Shown here: positions 24,146 through 32,763 of the stretch, piece by piece
How the letters are laid out: each line of letters begins with the position of its first letter
How positions within the stretch are numbered: position 1 is the stretch's first letter
Assembly: GCF_000253155.1 (NCBI RefSeq)
Contig: NC_015291.1
Location: forward strand, 591,001 to 655,000
Length of the DNA stretch: 64,000 nt
From: Streptococcus oralis Uo5
Lineage (GTDB): Bacteria > Bacillota > Bacilli > Lactobacillales > Streptococcaceae
Direction of reading: 5' to 3'
Notes under the pieces: model-generated
The model's input: the letters and a program-made list of their open reading frames with translations, nothing else
What the model was told of the DNA's origin: nothing
Database searches by the model: none
Translations under genes and position numbers: made by a program

Positions 24146-25249
24146 ATGAAAACGAATAAATTAAAATATGTCTGGTTTGTGCTCATCCTTTCTATCTTTT
24201 GTTTAGCCTTGTTTTTAGCAAGAGGAAGGACTAAAATCGAGATGCGTAATCGAATTTACAGCCAATGGAGCCAACAGTTCCTTGTTACAAAAGGCGATCA
24301 GTCTTATGTTCGTACGACGAATGATTCGGAGGGAACAACAGTTCTATCTGAAGCCCAAAGTTATGGCATGCTCATAACGGTTTTAGCAGCCCAAAAAGGG
24401 CAAGCGACACAAGCAGATTTTGAGAATCTTTATCGCTATTACCAAAATCATCGTATCGAGGGAACGCAGTTGATGTCTTGGAAGCAAGTGATCACAAATA
24501 GTAGTGAAACGGTTGAGAAGCAAAACGCAACTGATGGAGATCTCTACATCGCTTATTCTTTGATTGAAGCTGCCAAGCAGTGGCCGGATAAGGCGCAGGA
24601 ATACCAAGAGCAAGCTAAAAAAATCTTAGAAGATATTCTTCGATACAATTACAATGAAGAGACAGGTGTTCTGACAGTAGGGAACTGGGCCAACAAGGAT
24701 TCCGATTATTATTACTTGATGCGGACGTCTGATATTCTTCCTCGCTATTTCCAATCTTTCTATGACCTGACTGGAAACAAACAGTGGTTAGACGTTAAGG
24801 ATAAGATGCTTGGGCAACTGGAGCAAATTAGTTCTCATTCTGATACGGGTCTCTTGCCAGACTTTATCTGGGCTGAGAAGTCAGGGGCGCGTCTTGTTGA
24901 TGCCAACACTATCGAATCTCAGTATGATGGAGCGTATTCTTATAACGCTTGCCGTTTGCCTTATCACTTGTCTCAGAGTCAGGATGAAAGAAGCCAAAAA
25001 CTCGTTCAAAAGATGATGGATTTCTTTATGAAAGAGCAACGCATTTATGCGGGATATGACTTGAACGGAACTGCCCTCAATCAATACCAGGCAGGTAGTT
25101 TCTTGGCACCAATTACCTATGCATCTGACAAGGGAGAAGGTTATCTGAAACTTCTTCAGCAAAATAAATACATTTTCACACAAGATTTACCTTTGGACAA
25201 CTACTATGATGCAACGATGATTACCATGATTGCTCTAGAGATGTTCTAA
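24146..25249 (+). CDS. Glycoside hydrolase family 8, membrane-anchored
   Basis: A 367-residue protein with an N-terminal hydrophobic anchor (residues 8-25), no lipobox, and an (alpha/alpha)6 GH8 domain outside the cell. The catalytic motif reads VLSEAQSYGM with the acid Glu69, and TDGD at 129-132 supplies further active-site acids. GH8 enzymes accompany synthase-dependent polysaccharides: BcsZ with cellulose, YdaJ in Bacillus and PssZ in Listeria, where it cuts the ManNAc polymer. It is last in the operon, 8 nt after the synthase, with GGAGG before ATG. It probably trims or releases the polymer made by its neighbour. Confidence 0.88.
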   Translation: MKTNKLKYVWFVLILSIFCLALFLARGRTKIEMRNRIYSQWSQQFLVTKGDQSYVRTTNDSEGTTVLSEAQSYGMLITVLAAQKGQATQADFENLYRYYQNHRIEGTQLMSWKQVITNSSETVEKQNATDGDLYIAYSLIEAAKQWPDKAQEYQEQAKKILEDILRYNYNEETGVLTVGNWANKDSDYYYLMRTSDILPRYFQSFYDLTGNKQWLDVKDKMLGQLEQISSHSDTGLLPDFIWAEKSGARLVDANTIESQYDGAYSYNACRLPYHLSQSQDERSQKLVQKMMDFFMKEQRIYAGYDLNGTALNQYQAGSFLAPITYASDKGEGYLKLLQQNKYIFTQDLPLDNYYDATMITMIALEMF

Positions 25250-25258
25250 GATGAAAAG

Positions 25259-25290
25259 AGAGGGCTAGTTCAACTGGCCCTCTTTTTGAT
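25259..25290 (+). terminator. Terminator of the exopolysaccharide operon
   Basis: AGAGGGC...GGCCCTCT arms with additional inner pairs, followed by TTTTT. Confidence 0.85.
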
Positions 25291-25370
25291 AGGTTTTCAT
25301 CTTTTTTCAAGAAAGGAAATTCCTAAGGTTTATGGTATAATGGAAAGAGTGATGGAAAAGAGGTAGAGAG

Positions 25371-26771
25371 ATGGATGCGAAATTAAAATACAAGGCAAAG
25401 AAGATTAAAATCGTCTTTTTTGATATCGATGATACCTTGCGTACGTCAAAGACAGGTTTTATTCCAGCTACAATTCCCACTGTCTTTAAACAGTTGCGTG
25501 AAAAAGGAATTTTGACAGGAATTGCCTCTGGTCGTGGTATTTTCGGTGTTGTTCCAGAGATTCGTGAGCTTAAGCCGGACTTTTTTGTAACTCTGAATGG
25601 GGCCTATATAGAAGATAAAAAAGGTCAGGTCATTTATCAATATCAGATTGACAAGTCAGATGTTGAGGAGTATATCTCTTGGACTAAGCGAGAGGGAATT
25701 GAATATGGCTTGGTTGGTAGTCATGACGCCAAACTCTCTACGCGAACAGAACTGATCAGTGAGGCTATTGACCCGATTTATCCAAACTTGGATGTGGATC
25801 CTGACTTCCATGAAAAAGTAGAGATTTATCAGATGTGGACCTTTGAAGATAAAGGAGATGCCTTGCGCTTGCCAAAGTCTTTATCGGATAAACTTCGCAT
25901 GGTGCGTTGGCATGAACATTCATCTGATATCGTGCCTATTTCAGGTTCAAAAGCCACAGGTGTAGCCAAGGTGGTGGAGCATTTAGGCTTGAAACCAGAG
26001 AATGTCATGGTCTTTGGGGATGGTCTCAATGACTTGGAACTCTTTGATTATGCTGGAATCAGTATTGCCATGGGAGTTTCCCATGAAAAAATCAAAGAAA
26101 AAGCAGATTATATTACAAAAACAGTAGAAGAAGATGGCATTTTTGGTGCCTTAGAAGGATTTGGTATGGTAGAAAAAGAATTGCATTTCCCACAAGTAGA
26201 AATTGAAACAGTAGAAGGCCCTCTTGCGACCATTAAGACAAATCACGGAGACTTGCGTATCAAGCTCTTCCCTGAACATGCCCCTAAAACAGTGGCTAAC
26301 TTTGTTGCTCTGTCAAAAGACGGTTACTATGATGGTGTCATTTTCCACCGAATTATCAAGGACTTTATGATCCAAGGTGGAGACCCAACTGGTACTGGTA
26401 TGGGGGGAGAATCAATCTACGGCGACTCTTTTGAAGATGAATTTTCTGAAGAACTCTATAATGTTCGTGGCGCTCTTTCTATGGCCAATGCGGGTCCAAA
26501 TACCAATGGAAGTCAGTTCTTTATCGTACAAAACCAACACTTACCGTACTCTAAGAAAGAGATTGCGCGTGGTGGTTGGCCTGAACCAATCGCTGAGATC
26601 TATGCCGAGCAAGGTGGAACTCCTCACCTTGATCGTCGCCATACTGTTTTTGGACAATTGGTAGATGCAGAATCTTTTGCGGTCTTGGATGCCATTGCAG
26701 CTGTTGAGACTGGTGCAATGGACAAGCCAGTTGAAGATGTAGTAATTGAAACGATTGAAATTGAGGACTAG
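25371..26771 (+). CDS. HAD (Cof-type) phosphatase fused to cyclophilin peptidyl-prolyl isomerase
   Basis: A 466-residue two-domain protein. Residues 1-265 are a Cof/IIB HAD phosphatase with FFDIDDT (D18, D20) and GDGLNDLELF. Residues ~280-466 are a cyclophilin with FHRIIKDFMIQGGDPTGTG, ANAGPNTNGSQFFI and the final VIETIEI. There is no signal peptide, so both act in the cytoplasm. The fusion is characteristic of streptococci; what links phosphatase and prolyl isomerase is unknown. GAGGTAGAGAG precedes the ATG, the stop is 1 nt before the S1-domain gene, and the two are cotranscribed. Confidence 0.9.
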   Translation: MDAKLKYKAKKIKIVFFDIDDTLRTSKTGFIPATIPTVFKQLREKGILTGIASGRGIFGVVPEIRELKPDFFVTLNGAYIEDKKGQVIYQYQIDKSDVEEYISWTKREGIEYGLVGSHDAKLSTRTELISEAIDPIYPNLDVDPDFHEKVEIYQMWTFEDKGDALRLPKSLSDKLRMVRWHEHSSDIVPISGSKATGVAKVVEHLGLKPENVMVFGDGLNDLELFDYAGISIAMGVSHEKIKEKADYITKTVEEDGIFGALEGFGMVEKELHFPQVEIETVEGPLATIKTNHGDLRIKLFPEHAPKTVANFVALSKDGYYDGVIFHRIIKDFMIQGGDPTGTGMGGESIYGDSFEDEFSEELYNVRGALSMANAGPNTNGSQFFIVQNQHLPYSKKEIARGGWPEPIAEIYAEQGGTPHLDRRHTVFGQLVDAESFAVLDAIAAVETGAMDKPVEDVVIETIEIED

Positions 26772-26772
26772 A

Positions 26773-27132
26773 ATGAAAATTGGTGATAAGCTAACTGGGC
26801 GTATTACAGGAATTCAGCCCTATGGTGCCTTTGTTGAGTTAGAGACAGGGGTGACAGGGCTGATTCACATCTCGGAGATTCGGACGGGATTTATTGAAAA
26901 TATCTATGACATTTTAAAAATTGGCGATGAAGTCCAAGTTCAGGTGGTGGATTTTGACGAATACACTGGGAAGGCCAGTCTTTCTATCCGTACCTTGGAA
27001 GAGGAAAAACATCAATTGCCAAGACGGAGACGTTTTTCAAATGATCGGATCAAGCACGGTTTTGCGCCCCTTGCTCGAATGATGCCTGTTTGGACGCGTG
27101 AGGCACTGGAGCATTTAAAGAAGAAGCCATAA
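26773..27132 (+). CDS. cvfD: S1-domain RNA-binding protein CvfD (YugI/GSP13-like)
   Basis: A 119-residue protein with a single S1 domain at about residues 1-75 (KIGDKLTGRITGIQPYGAFV through GLIHISEI and VVDFDEYTGKASLSIR), then a basic tail rich in Arg/Lys. It matches pneumococcal CvfD, reported as a pleiotropic post-transcriptional regulator, and B. subtilis YugI. ATG 26773 is preferred over an upstream in-frame ATG at 26746, which lies inside the cyclophilin gene and adds nine residues. GAGG is 7 nt upstream. It is translated immediately after the cyclophilin gene, so its expression is coupled to it. Confidence 0.85.
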   Translation: MKIGDKLTGRITGIQPYGAFVELETGVTGLIHISEIRTGFIENIYDILKIGDEVQVQVVDFDEYTGKASLSIRTLEEEKHQLPRRRRFSNDRIKHGFAPLARMMPVWTREALEHLKKKP

Positions 27133-27151
27133 ATACGATTATCTAAATCAT

Positions 27152-27186
27152 TTGTTATGTTAAAATAATTTGTTATAATAAAAGTA
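27152..27186 (+). promoter_or_regulatory. Promoter placing the start site at the 27186 ATG
   Basis: TTGTTA (27152-27157), 16-bp spacer and extended TGT-TATAAT (-10 at 27174-27179). Seven nt downstream is 27186, the A of the ATG. Confidence 0.65.
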
Positions 27187-27935
27187 TGAAAGAAGAACAA
27201 TTATTAAAACCAGGAGAGCGAATCAATCAGCTCTTTTCAACAGATATCAAGATCATCCAAAATAGAGAGGTGTTTAGCTATTCGGTGGATAGTGTTCTTT
27301 TATCACGCTTTCCTCGCTTCCCTAAACGGGGTTTAATTGTGGACTTTTGTGCTGGAAATGGTGCAGTGGGACTTTTTGCTAGTTCACGTACTCAGGCGCG
27401 GATAATATCTGTAGAGATTCAGGAGCGTTTGGCGGATATGGCAGAGCGTTCGGTTCAGTTGAATGGCTTGGAAGAGCAGATGCAGGTCATCTGTGATGAT
27501 TTGAAAAATATGCCTGCCTACATTCAGGGAAGTAAGGTGGATATGATTTTGTGCAATCCGCCTTATTTTAAGGTGGATCCGCATTCTAATCTGAACGAGA
27601 GTGAACATTACCTTCTGGCCAGACACGAAATTACGACTAACCTAAAAGAAATTTGCCGTAGTGCTCAGAGTATTCTCAAGTCTAATGGCCGTTTGGCCAT
27701 GGTTCATCGTCCAGATCGGCTCTTGGATATCTTAGACATGCTTCAACGCCATAATTTGGCACCCAAGCGCCTGCAATTTGTCTATCCTAAACGAGAGAAG
27801 GAGGCTAATATGCTCTTAATCGAAGCTATCAAGGATGGATCGACAAGTGGCTTTAAGGTCTTGCCACCACTCATTGTTCACAATGATGATGGTTCCTATA
27901 CACCAGAAATTCAAGAGATTTACTATGGATCATAA
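27186..27935 (+). CDS. TrmN6-like SAM-dependent methyltransferase (tRNA1-Val adenine N6)
   Basis: A 249-residue class I methyltransferase: SAM motif [13 protein letters not shown], and the N6-adenine catalytic motif CNPPYFK (NPPY). It fits the TrmN6/YabB family that modifies A37 of tRNA1(Val), a cytoplasmic reaction. It starts without a ribosome site, and the -10 is placed for a leaderless mRNA. It overlaps the GIY-YIG gene by 11 nt, a pair conserved in many Firmicutes. The substrate is by family only. Confidence 0.85.
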   Translation: MKEEQLLKPGERINQLFSTDIKIIQNREVFSYSVDSVLLSRFPRFPKRGLIVDFCAGNGAVGLFASSRTQARIISVEIQERLADMAERSVQLNGLEEQMQVICDDLKNMPAYIQGSKVDMILCNPPYFKVDPHSNLNESEHYLLARHEITTNLKEICRSAQSILKSNGRLAMVHRPDRLLDILDMLQRHNLAPKRLQFVYPKREKEANMLLIEAIKDGSTSGFKVLPPLIVHNDDGSYTPEIQEIYYGS

Positions 27936-28209
27936 GGCCTATATGTATGTGCTGGAGTGCCGCGACGGTTCTTACTATACGGGCTATACGACTGATGTGA
28001 GAAGACGCCTCGCTGTCCACAATAGTGGGAAGGGAGCCAAGTATACCCGAGCTCGCTTGCCAGTCAAACTCATCTATGTAGAGGGGTTTTCCAGTAAGGA
28101 AGAAGCCATGTCTGCCGAAGCTCTCCTCAAACGAAAGAAACGTTCACAGAAAGAACGATTTCTATCCGAAAATCAAGAGAAAAATCTAGTTAACGATATT
28201 GATGTCTAA
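27925..28209 (+). CDS. GIY-YIG domain protein (UPF0213/YazA-like)
   Basis: A 94-residue single GIY-YIG nuclease-like domain with [19 protein letters not shown], conserved Arg in VRRRL and [13 protein letters not shown], as in the YazA/YhbQ family. The biochemical role is unsettled; DNA-related nicking has been proposed for relatives. ATG 27925 is chosen because the family starts with this hydrophobic strand; an upstream in-frame start at 27835 would overlap the methyltransferase by 100 nt. It is translationally coupled to the TrmN6-like gene, and a terminator follows directly. Confidence 0.85.
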   Translation: MDHKAYMYVLECRDGSYYTGYTTDVRRRLAVHNSGKGAKYTRARLPVKLIYVEGFSSKEEAMSAEALLKRKKRSQKERFLSENQEKNLVNDIDV

Positions 28210-28210
28210 T

Positions 28211-28237
28211 GAGGAGTCCTTTGACTCCTCTTACTTT
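28211..28237 (+). terminator. Terminator after the GIY-YIG gene
   Basis: GAGGAGTC-CTTT-GACTCCTC perfect 8-bp stem, with only a short T-rich tail. Confidence 0.75.
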
Positions 28238-28294
28238 TGTCAAAAGAAGAAAAAAGTGCTAAAATAAGATGAATAAATTTAAAGAGGTATTATC

Positions 28295-29230
28295 ATGTCT
28301 AAGATTCTAGTATTTGGTCACCAAAATCCAGACTCAGATGCCATCGGGTCATCTGTAGCCTTTGCTTATCTTGCAAAAGAGGCTTATGGATTGGACACAG
28401 AAGCAGTAGCACTTGGAACTCCTAATGAAGAAACAGCCTTCGTTTTGAACTATTTTGGTGTAGAAGCCCCACGCGTCATCACATCTGCTAAATCAGAAGG
28501 TGCAGAACAAGTCATCTTGACTGACCACAATGAATTCCAACAATCAGTGTCAGATATCGCTGAAGTAGAAGTTTACGGTGTTGTGGACCACCACCGTGTG
28601 GCTAACTTTGAAACTGCAAGCCCACTGTACATGCGTTTGGAACCAGTTGGATCAGCTTCATCTATCGTTTACCGCATGTTCAAAGAACATGGTGTGGCAG
28701 TTCCTAAAGAAATCGCAGGATTGATGCTTTCAGGTTTGATTTCAGATACTCTTCTTTTGAAATCACCAACAACTCACCCATCTGATAAAGTCATTGCTCC
28801 TGAATTGGCTGACTTGGCTGGTGTCAACTTGGAAGAGTACGGTCTTGCTATGCTGAAGGCTGGTACGAACTTGGCAAGCAAATCTGCTGAAGAATTGATC
28901 GACATCGATGCTAAGACCTTTGAACTCAACGGAAATAAGGTCCGTGTTGCCCAAGTAAACACAGTTGATATTGCTGAAGTCTTGGAACGTCAATCAGAAA
29001 TTGAAGCTGCAATGCAAGCCGCCAATACAGCAAATGGTTACTCTGACTTTGTCTTGATGATTACAGACATCGTTAACTCAAACTCAGAAATTTTGGCTCT
29101 TGGTGCTAATATGGACAAGGTAGAAGCAGCTTTCAACTTCAAACTTGAAAACAACCATGCTTTCCTTCCAGGTGCCGTTTCACGTAAGAAACAAGTGGTG
29201 CCTCAGTTGACAGAAAGCTTTAATGGTTAA
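28295..29230 (+). CDS. ppaC: Manganese-dependent inorganic pyrophosphatase
   Basis: A 311-residue family II pyrophosphatase: N-terminal [14 protein letters not shown] and the DHH motif in VVDHHRV bind the Mn pair, and the C-terminal DHHA2 domain carries [10 protein letters not shown] for substrate phosphate. It hydrolyses PPi in the cytoplasm and drives biosynthesis. Full length. AAGAGG precedes the ATG. Being a Mn enzyme, its activity depends on the pool that MntE and MgtA, in the same window, keep in bounds. It is transcribed alone or with the small membrane gene downstream. Confidence 0.95.
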   Translation: MSKILVFGHQNPDSDAIGSSVAFAYLAKEAYGLDTEAVALGTPNEETAFVLNYFGVEAPRVITSAKSEGAEQVILTDHNEFQQSVSDIAEVEVYGVVDHHRVANFETASPLYMRLEPVGSASSIVYRMFKEHGVAVPKEIAGLMLSGLISDTLLLKSPTTHPSDKVIAPELADLAGVNLEEYGLAMLKAGTNLASKSAEELIDIDAKTFELNGNKVRVAQVNTVDIAEVLERQSEIEAAMQAANTANGYSDFVLMITDIVNSNSEILALGANMDKVEAAFNFKLENNHAFLPGAVSRKKQVVPQLTESFNG

Positions 29231-29283
29231 TTCTTAATGAATATTTGGAACTGTTAATTTGACTATTTATAGAAGGTGATAGC

Positions 29284-29610
29284 ATGATGCGATTGATTGA
29301 AGGACTGCGCTTTTTGGTTGAGGTTGTGGCAATCCTTGGTCTTTTCTCCGTATCTGTGATACAAATTTCTTGGCTGGAAAAATTCCTATTTTTTCTTCTA
29401 GCAGTTCTATTAATCTTATTTTGGGCACGATATATGGCGCCAAAATCTCCACATGCTTTTAAAAAATGGCGTCGCCTCGTTGCTGAGACATCGATTTTTA
29501 TTTTGGTTAGTGGTAGTTTTTGGTATTTGTATGGATTGCAAATAGGGATCCTCTACTTAGCTCTGTCTTTTGGAAGTTTGGTGCTACTTTATTATTTTCA
29601 GCTAGAGTGA
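29284..29610 (+). CDS. Small four-TM membrane protein (YrdB/DUF2568-like)
   Basis: A 108-residue protein made almost entirely of hydrophobic helices (about 8-30, 32-50, 63-82, 84-104). The central ARYMAPKSPHAF motif is typical of the YrdB/DUF2568 family of unknown function. A ribosome site AGAAGG precedes tandem ATG codons at 29284 and 29287. It follows ppaC by ~50 nt without a terminator, so it may be read with ppaC. No function is proposed. Confidence 0.75.
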   Translation: MMRLIEGLRFLVEVVAILGLFSVSVIQISWLEKFLFFLLAVLLILFWARYMAPKSPHAFKKWRRLVAETSIFILVSGSFWYLYGLQIGILYLALSFGSLVLLYYFQLE

Positions 29611-29695
29611 TTCTTATAATATAGTTAATGAATTATTTAAATGGTAATTATTTGACTGGAGATTGACACGAGAAAACGATGTTTTCCATATAGCT

Positions 29696-29722
29696 AAAGG
29701 GGTTTCGGCTCCTTTTTTTCTA
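29696..29722 (+). terminator. Terminator-like hairpin before 29733
   Basis: AGGGG-TTTCGG-CTCCT with a G-U pair, then TTTTTTT, only 11 nt before the next ATG. TTGACA at about 29664 could drive a short attenuated leader, or the hairpin may simply end the preceding unit. Confidence 0.65.
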
Positions 29723-29732
29723 GGAGAGAAAG

Positions 29733-30245
29733 ATGTTAGAAAATGGTGATTTGATTTTTGTGAAGGATCTTTCAGATATGGGGCAGGCTATCCAGGCTTC
29801 TACTGGGAACTATAGTCATGTAGCCATCTTTTTGGACGGTTTCATCTACCATGCTAGTGGGCAAGCAGGTGTCATCTGTCAAAAACCGGCTGAATTTTTT
29901 GAACCAACTCATCTCTACGATCTTTATGTCTATCCAGAGCTGGAAGCTGACTTGGTAAAGGAGAAGGCTTGCCAGCATCTAGGTGCTCCTTATAATAGCT
30001 CGTTTTACCCAGATGGGTCTGGCTTTTACTGCTCCCAGTACATCGCTGAAATCCTACCGATTTTTGAAACTATTCCCATGAAATTTGGGGATGGGGAGCA
30101 GGAGATTAGTGATTTTTGGAGGGACTATTACAGGAAACTCGAACTTCCTGTGCCTCTCAATCAACCAGGGACCAATCCTAGTCAACTAGCAACATCCCCT
30201 CTATTAGAATGTAAAGAAAGGAAACTTCATGATTCAGATTTTTAA
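29733..30245 (+). CDS. Permuted papain-like (YiiX/NlpC-P60 superfamily) cysteine hydrolase
   Basis: A 170-residue protein without a signal peptide. GDLIFVKD at the N-terminus, the His motif YSHVAIFL and the Cys motif GFYCSQYI are in the permuted order of YiiX/YebB-type enzymes, which cut amide or thioester bonds on lipids or peptides. The substrate is unknown. AGGAGAGAAAG precedes the ATG. Its end overlaps the DUF1803 gene by 17 nt, so they are cotranscribed. It differs from wall-lytic NlpC/P60 enzymes by being predicted cytoplasmic. Confidence 0.78.
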   Translation: MLENGDLIFVKDLSDMGQAIQASTGNYSHVAIFLDGFIYHASGQAGVICQKPAEFFEPTHLYDLYVYPELEADLVKEKACQHLGAPYNSSFYPDGSGFYCSQYIAEILPIFETIPMKFGDGEQEISDFWRDYYRKLELPVPLNQPGTNPSQLATSPLLECKERKLHDSDF

Positions 30246-30879
30246 TCCATCTCGTTTGACTCGACAGCCATTTTTTATAGATTTGGTGGACTATCTGGAC
30301 CAGCATGATGATGTGATCCTCCGAGAAATCAAGGCTCGGTTTCCAGATGTGGCAGTCGATAAACTAATGGAAGAGTATATCAAGGCAGGCTTGATCCTAA
30401 GGGAAAACAAACGCTATTTTCTCAATCTCCCTTTTTTAGAATCTACGGATAATTTAGCCCTTGACCAAGAAATTTTTATCAGAGAGGACAGTCCAGTTTA
30501 TCAAGCCTTGCTAGAGAAGACTTTTGAGACAGAATTGCGCAATCAAACCAATGCCGCCATTTTAGTCGAATCTACGGACTTTGCAAGAGAAAAGATGACC
30601 CTATCCAACTATTTCTACAAGGTCAAGCACCAATATCCTTTGACGGAAAAACAGCAGGAACTCTATGCCATTTTGGGAGATGTCAATCCTGAGTATGCTC
30701 TCAAGTATATGACGACGTTTTTACTCAAGTTCCTCAAAAAGGACCAGCTCATGCAGAAACGGCGTGATATTTTCGTTGAGAGTTTAGTCGTCTTAGGCTA
30801 TATTGTTCAAAACGAAGAAGGGAAGTATGAGTTGGCTGTTGATTTCGACAAGGAACGCTTGACTTTCTATTTGCCTTAA
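30229..30879 (+). CDS. DUF1803 family protein, unknown function
   Basis: A 216-residue soluble protein of mixed helices, starting MIQIFNPSRLTRQPFFIDLVDYL, which I associate with the streptococcal DUF1803 family. The N-terminal ~70 residues could form a winged-helix-like unit (ILREIKARFPDVAVDKLMEEYIKAGLI), but this is tentative. AAAGGAAAC lies before the ATG within the preceding gene, giving tight translational coupling. No active-site motif is visible. Confidence 0.75.
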   Translation: MIQIFNPSRLTRQPFFIDLVDYLDQHDDVILREIKARFPDVAVDKLMEEYIKAGLILRENKRYFLNLPFLESTDNLALDQEIFIREDSPVYQALLEKTFETELRNQTNAAILVESTDFAREKMTLSNYFYKVKHQYPLTEKQQELYAILGDVNPEYALKYMTTFLLKFLKKDQLMQKRRDIFVESLVVLGYIVQNEEGKYELAVDFDKERLTFYLP

Positions 30880-30980
30880 TTGCTTGCTTTTGAGCAGATT
30901 ATTTGACTTTGCTAAAGAATAAGCATAAACTAAATGTAAGCGATAACGTTTATCGTATTAAAAGCAAAGGAGACAGAACT

Positions 30981-31181
30981 ATGTCACTTGAAAATAAATT
31001 GGATCAAGCAACTGGTGCTATCAAAGAAGGATTTGGTAAAGTTACTGGTGATAGCAAGACAGAAGCAGAAGGTACTGTTGAAAAAACAGTTGCCAAAGCA
31101 AAAGAAGTTGTTGAAGATGCTAAAGGTGCTGTAGAAGGTGCCGTTGAAGGTCTTAAAAATTCATTTAAGAAAGAAGACTAA
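30981..31181 (+). CDS. CsbD-like stress protein
   Basis: A 66-residue, highly charged Ala/Glu/Lys/Gly helical protein beginning [20 protein letters not shown], which is the CsbD signature; the second half is an amphipathic heptad repeat ([19 protein letters not shown]). CsbD proteins are induced by general stress in Gram-positives, and the function is unknown. ATG 30981 has AAAGGAG 8 nt upstream; an in-frame TTG at 30903 gives a 26-residue non-CsbD extension and is rejected. A bidirectional terminator follows. Confidence 0.85.
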   Translation: MSLENKLDQATGAIKEGFGKVTGDSKTEAEGTVEKTVAKAKEVVEDAKGAVEGAVEGLKNSFKKED

Positions 31182-31182
31182 A

Positions 31183-31216
31183 AAAATCAAGGGAATGTTT
31201 CCCTTGATTTTTTTAT
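31183..31216. terminator. Bidirectional terminator, csbD-like / murE
   Basis: AAATCAAGGGAA-TGT-TTCCCTTGATTT is a near-perfect 12-bp stem with A's before and T's after, reaching the end of murE on the opposite strand. Confidence 0.9.
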
Positions 31217-32658
31217 AGATAACATTCTGCGATAGCTGCGTCTCCAGGATAGTCTTCTTTCTTTCCTTGGACGATTTGGTAACAATCAGCTCCCTTACCA
31301 GCAATAATCACGGCATCTAGTTCTTGATTTGTGATGGCCATCGCTGCCTTGATGGCTTCTTCACGATCGGCAATCTTTTCAACAGGATGATTGATGTAGC
31401 TGCTGATTTCTTCAGCAATGGCCATTGGATCTTCATAGTTGGGATCATCAGCGGTGAGAAAGACTTGAATCTCAGGATGTTGATTGAGAAGGATTCCAAA
31501 GTCTTTGCGACGACTTTCACCCTTGTTTCCAGTCGAACCGAGAACCAGAGCAATCTTTCCAGTTTGATGAGTTTCAACAACAGAAATGAGTTTTTTCAGA
31601 CTGTCCCCGTTGTGGGCATAGTCGATGAAGACCTTAGCGCCATTTTTCTGTGTGAGGACTTCCATACGTCCAGGGACGCGGGTTGCAGCGATTCCTTTTT
31701 TGATGTCCTCCAGACTGGCACCTAGACGGAGGCAGGCAAGTCCTGCAGCGACTGCATTTTCTTGATTGAAGTGACCTATGAGTTGGATATCATAATCACC
31801 AGCGAGTTTACCTGTAGCGGAAAAGCTAAAGGCTTTGGAATTCTCGATTTGGTTACTTGACTGGCTACCATAGAAGTCATGTTCTTGATCTTCCACTTGT
31901 TCTTTCAATACAGAAAAGTGGTCCATGTCGCTGTTAATGACAACTGCTCGGCTATTTTTCATCAAGAGACGTTTGTGATAGAAGTAGTCTTCAAAGCTAG
32001 GATGCTCAATCGGACCGATATGGTCAGGAGTGATGTTAAGAAAGACACCTACATCAAAGGTCAGGCCATAGACTCGATGAACAAGATAGGCTTGGCTAGA
32101 GACTTCCATTACAAGATGGGTTCGACCATTCTGAACAGCCTGAGCCATCATGTCGAAAAGATCGATATTTTCAGGTGTTGAGAAGGAAGATTTAAAGAAG
32201 GTCTCGCCATCCAGAGTTGTGTTCATAGTTGACAAGAGAGCTGTTGGGTAGCGTTGAGATAGGATGTGGTAAGCAAAGTAAGCTGCTGTTGTCTTTCCTT
32301 TTGTCCCTGTGAAAGCGAGAATTTTGAGTTTTTCTTGTGGATTGCCATAAAATTCCATAGCAATCAAACTCATGGCTTTTTTGATATCGTTCACAATGAT
32401 GACGGGGATACCGACTTCGTAGTCCTTTTCTGCGACATACCAAGCTAATCCTTGCGTTATAGCGGATAGGAGGTATTCTTTTTTAAAGGCAGCACCTTTT
32501 GCAAAAAAAAGAGTCCTTTCTTTTACTTTTCTGCTGTCATAACTGATGCTGTCAAAAACAACTTCACTGTAGTTGTAGTGGTAATGACCTTGGTCAATAA
32601 TCTCACGAAAAAGGCCATCTTTCTTTAAAATATCTAATACGGTTTCAATCTTAATCAT
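31213..32658 (-). CDS. murE: UDP-MurNAc-tripeptide synthetase, L-lysine-adding
   Basis: A 481-residue Mur ligase: ATP loop [13 protein letters not shown], central GRMEVL and EVSSQAY, and DDPN (within [10 protein letters not shown]) where meso-DAP enzymes have DNPR. The DDPN form marks the L-lysine-adding enzyme, matching streptococcal peptidoglycan. ATG at 32658 (complement) is chosen over one 21 nt upstream because it gives the family N-terminus MIKIETV and because the -10 lies just before it. TTGTAA-17-TATAAT on the minus strand ends 7 nt upstream, so the message would be nearly leaderless. It is divergent from murJ. Confidence 0.93.
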   Translation of the reverse strand: MIKIETVLDILKKDGLFREIIDQGHYHYNYSEVVFDSISYDSRKVKERTLFFAKGAAFKKEYLLSAITQGLAWYVAEKDYEVGIPVIIVNDIKKAMSLIAMEFYGNPQEKLKILAFTGTKGKTTAAYFAYHILSQRYPTALLSTMNTTLDGETFFKSSFSTPENIDLFDMMAQAVQNGRTHLVMEVSSQAYLVHRVYGLTFDVGVFLNITPDHIGPIEHPSFEDYFYHKRLLMKNSRAVVINSDMDHFSVLKEQVEDQEHDFYGSQSSNQIENSKAFSFSATGKLAGDYDIQLIGHFNQENAVAAGLACLRLGASLEDIKKGIAATRVPGRMEVLTQKNGAKVFIDYAHNGDSLKKLISVVETHQTGKIALVLGSTGNKGESRRKDFGILLNQHPEIQVFLTADDPNYEDPMAIAEEISSYINHPVEKIADREEAIKAAMAITNQELDAVIIAGKGADCYQIVQGKKEDYPGDAAIAECYL

Positions 32659-32763
32659 ACTTTCTATTATAAACTTCAAGCCCGAATTTTACAAGTAACA
32701 AGGAAAAGTTTATAATGGAAGATAAGGAACTTTTCCTAGTTATCAAAATTGAATGAGGAAGCT

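Noticed and set aside
31324..31725. 133-codon plus-strand frame opposite murE
   Set aside because: Antisense shadow of a conserved Mur ligase, with no promoter or family features.
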